Assembly: GCA_004298605.1 (NCBI GenBank)
Contig: SCPW01000204.1
Span: forward strand, 1-7,463
Direction: 5' to 3'
DNA from: Gallionella sp.
GTDB taxonomy: Bacteria; Pseudomonadota; Gammaproteobacteria; Burkholderiales; Gallionellaceae
Length of the DNA stretch: 7,463 nt
Positions 7,170 to 7,463 of the stretch are shown here, piece after piece; positions within the stretch are counted from its first letter, which is position 1; each line of letters begins with the position of its first letter. The notes beneath the pieces are model-generated. The model had not been told where the DNA came from, ran no database searches, and was given only the letters and a program-made list of their open reading frames with translations. The translations under genes and the position numbers were made by a program.

Positions 7170-7199
7170 ACTCTAGTCAGGTGCGTAGCGGTATGTCAA
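7170..7199 (-). promoter_or_regulatory. Sigma70-type promoter of the cytochrome-porin gene
   Basis: On the minus strand TTGACA (7194-7199) is a perfect -35 and TAGAGT (7170-7175) a 4/6 -10, separated by 18 bases. Transcription would start near 7163 and give a leader of about 70 bases that ends in a strong AGGAGG ribosome binding site. A near-consensus -35 with a strong ribosome binding site fits high expression. The leader is AT-rich close to the start codon, with a weak imperfect hairpin (TTGATT/AATCtCAA). Confidence 0.65.
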
Positions 7200-7260
7200 A
7201 GGTTTGCTGGGTATGTGTGGTTTTTTTGCAACAGGCGGGTTCTAAGGTTAAGAGGCAAGC

Positions 7261-7284
7261 GGGCGCGGATGGTGTTCGCGCCCC
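7261..7284. repeat. GC-rich palindrome related to the repeat at the end of anmK
   Basis: GGGCGCG (7261-7267) and CGCGCCC (7277-7283) are inverted repeats around a 9-base loop. Read on the minus strand it begins AGGGGCGCGA and ends CCGCGCCC, as does the palindrome at 5589-5616 on the plus strand, so the two appear to be members of one family. No T-tract follows on the minus strand, so it is a poor terminator for the dehydrogenase gene upstream. The rest of the 7094-7343 gap holds the promoter described and nothing else I can name. Confidence 0.55.
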
Positions 7285-7343
7285 TGCCGGGTTATTGGGC
7301 CTTTGAAATAAAGCGGGAATGGCCGGTGGGTTCAGCCGCCGGG

Positions 7344-7463
7344 TCACATCGCCAGAATAATCTTGCCGGTTACGCCGCCTTGCTCGATCAGGCGGTGTGC
7401 CTCGGCTGCGTTTTCCAGCGGCAATTTGTGCGAGACCAGCACACCGAGCTGGCCTGCCTCGAC
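7344..7463 (-). CDS. MDR-family NAD(P)H:quinone oxidoreductase/zinc-type alcohol dehydrogenase, C-terminal 39 residues
   Basis: The frame enters at the right edge and ends with TGA at 7344-7346. The 39 residues include VSHKLPLENAAEAHRLIEQG and end GGVTGKIILAM, the usual C-terminal end of medium-chain dehydrogenase/reductases of the quinone oxidoreductase type: a conserved hydrophobic-Pro-Leu turn, a helix AAEAHRLIE, then Gly-Lys-Ile-hydrophobic strand. These enzymes are cytoplasmic and use NAD(P)H to reduce quinones or other carbonyl compounds. Substrate and cofactor cannot be told because the nucleotide-binding domain is outside the window. It is on the same strand as the cytochrome-porin gene but separated by 250 bases that hold a separate promoter, so the two are probably independent. 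Confidence 0.8.
   Translation of the reverse strand, partial: VEAGQLGVLVSHKLPLENAAEAHRLIEQGGVTGKIILAM

Noticed and set aside
7322..7343. Terminator directly after the dehydrogenase gene (CCGGCGG/CCACCGG)
   Set aside because: On the minus strand the stem has a mismatch and no T-tract follows, so it does not support an intrinsic terminator.

Overview
The window is ordinary betaproteobacterial chromosome at both scales of gene order and codon use, with one accessory-looking gene on the right. Five of the genes are conserved housekeeping genes. The order rpsU - yqeY - dnaG, with tyrS just upstream and an M23 peptidase plus anmK divergent from it, is an arrangement I associate with Betaproteobacteria. 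The outer-membrane cytochrome-porin at 5789-7093 resembles Cyc2 of neutrophilic iron oxidisers, which points towards Nitrosomonadales, possibly Gallionellaceae. That placement is inference, since I could not run a search.

Left part (1-3161), all on the minus strand. tyrS (tyrosyl-tRNA synthetase) is followed by the macromolecular synthesis operon: rpsU (ribosomal protein S21), yqeY (GatB/YqeY family) and dnaG (primase). dnaG starts with TTG and runs off the left edge after 309 codons. A good sigma70-type promoter with an extended -10 lies between tyrS and rpsU.

Middle part (3162-5592), plus strand. A membrane-anchored M23 peptidoglycan endopeptidase of MepM/YebA type is followed after 7 bases by anmK (anhydro-MurNAc kinase), which starts with GTG. 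The pair joins cell-wall cleavage to recovery of cell-wall amino sugar. A 160-180 base divergent promoter region separates it from tyrS.

Right part (5593-7463). A single-gene unit on the minus strand encodes a secreted protein with one heme c site (CFACH) and a beta-barrel-like remainder ending in Trp. It has its own perfect -35 promoter, a strong ribosome binding site and a textbook UUCG-loop terminator. GC-rich palindromes of one family sit on either side, one of them holding the anmK stop codon. The last 120 bases are the C-terminal end of a quinone-oxidoreductase-like MDR dehydrogenase. I saw no tRNA or rRNA gene, CRISPR array, insertion sequence or phage gene. The Cyc2-like protein is the most interesting item; I found no convincing undescribed multi-gene system.
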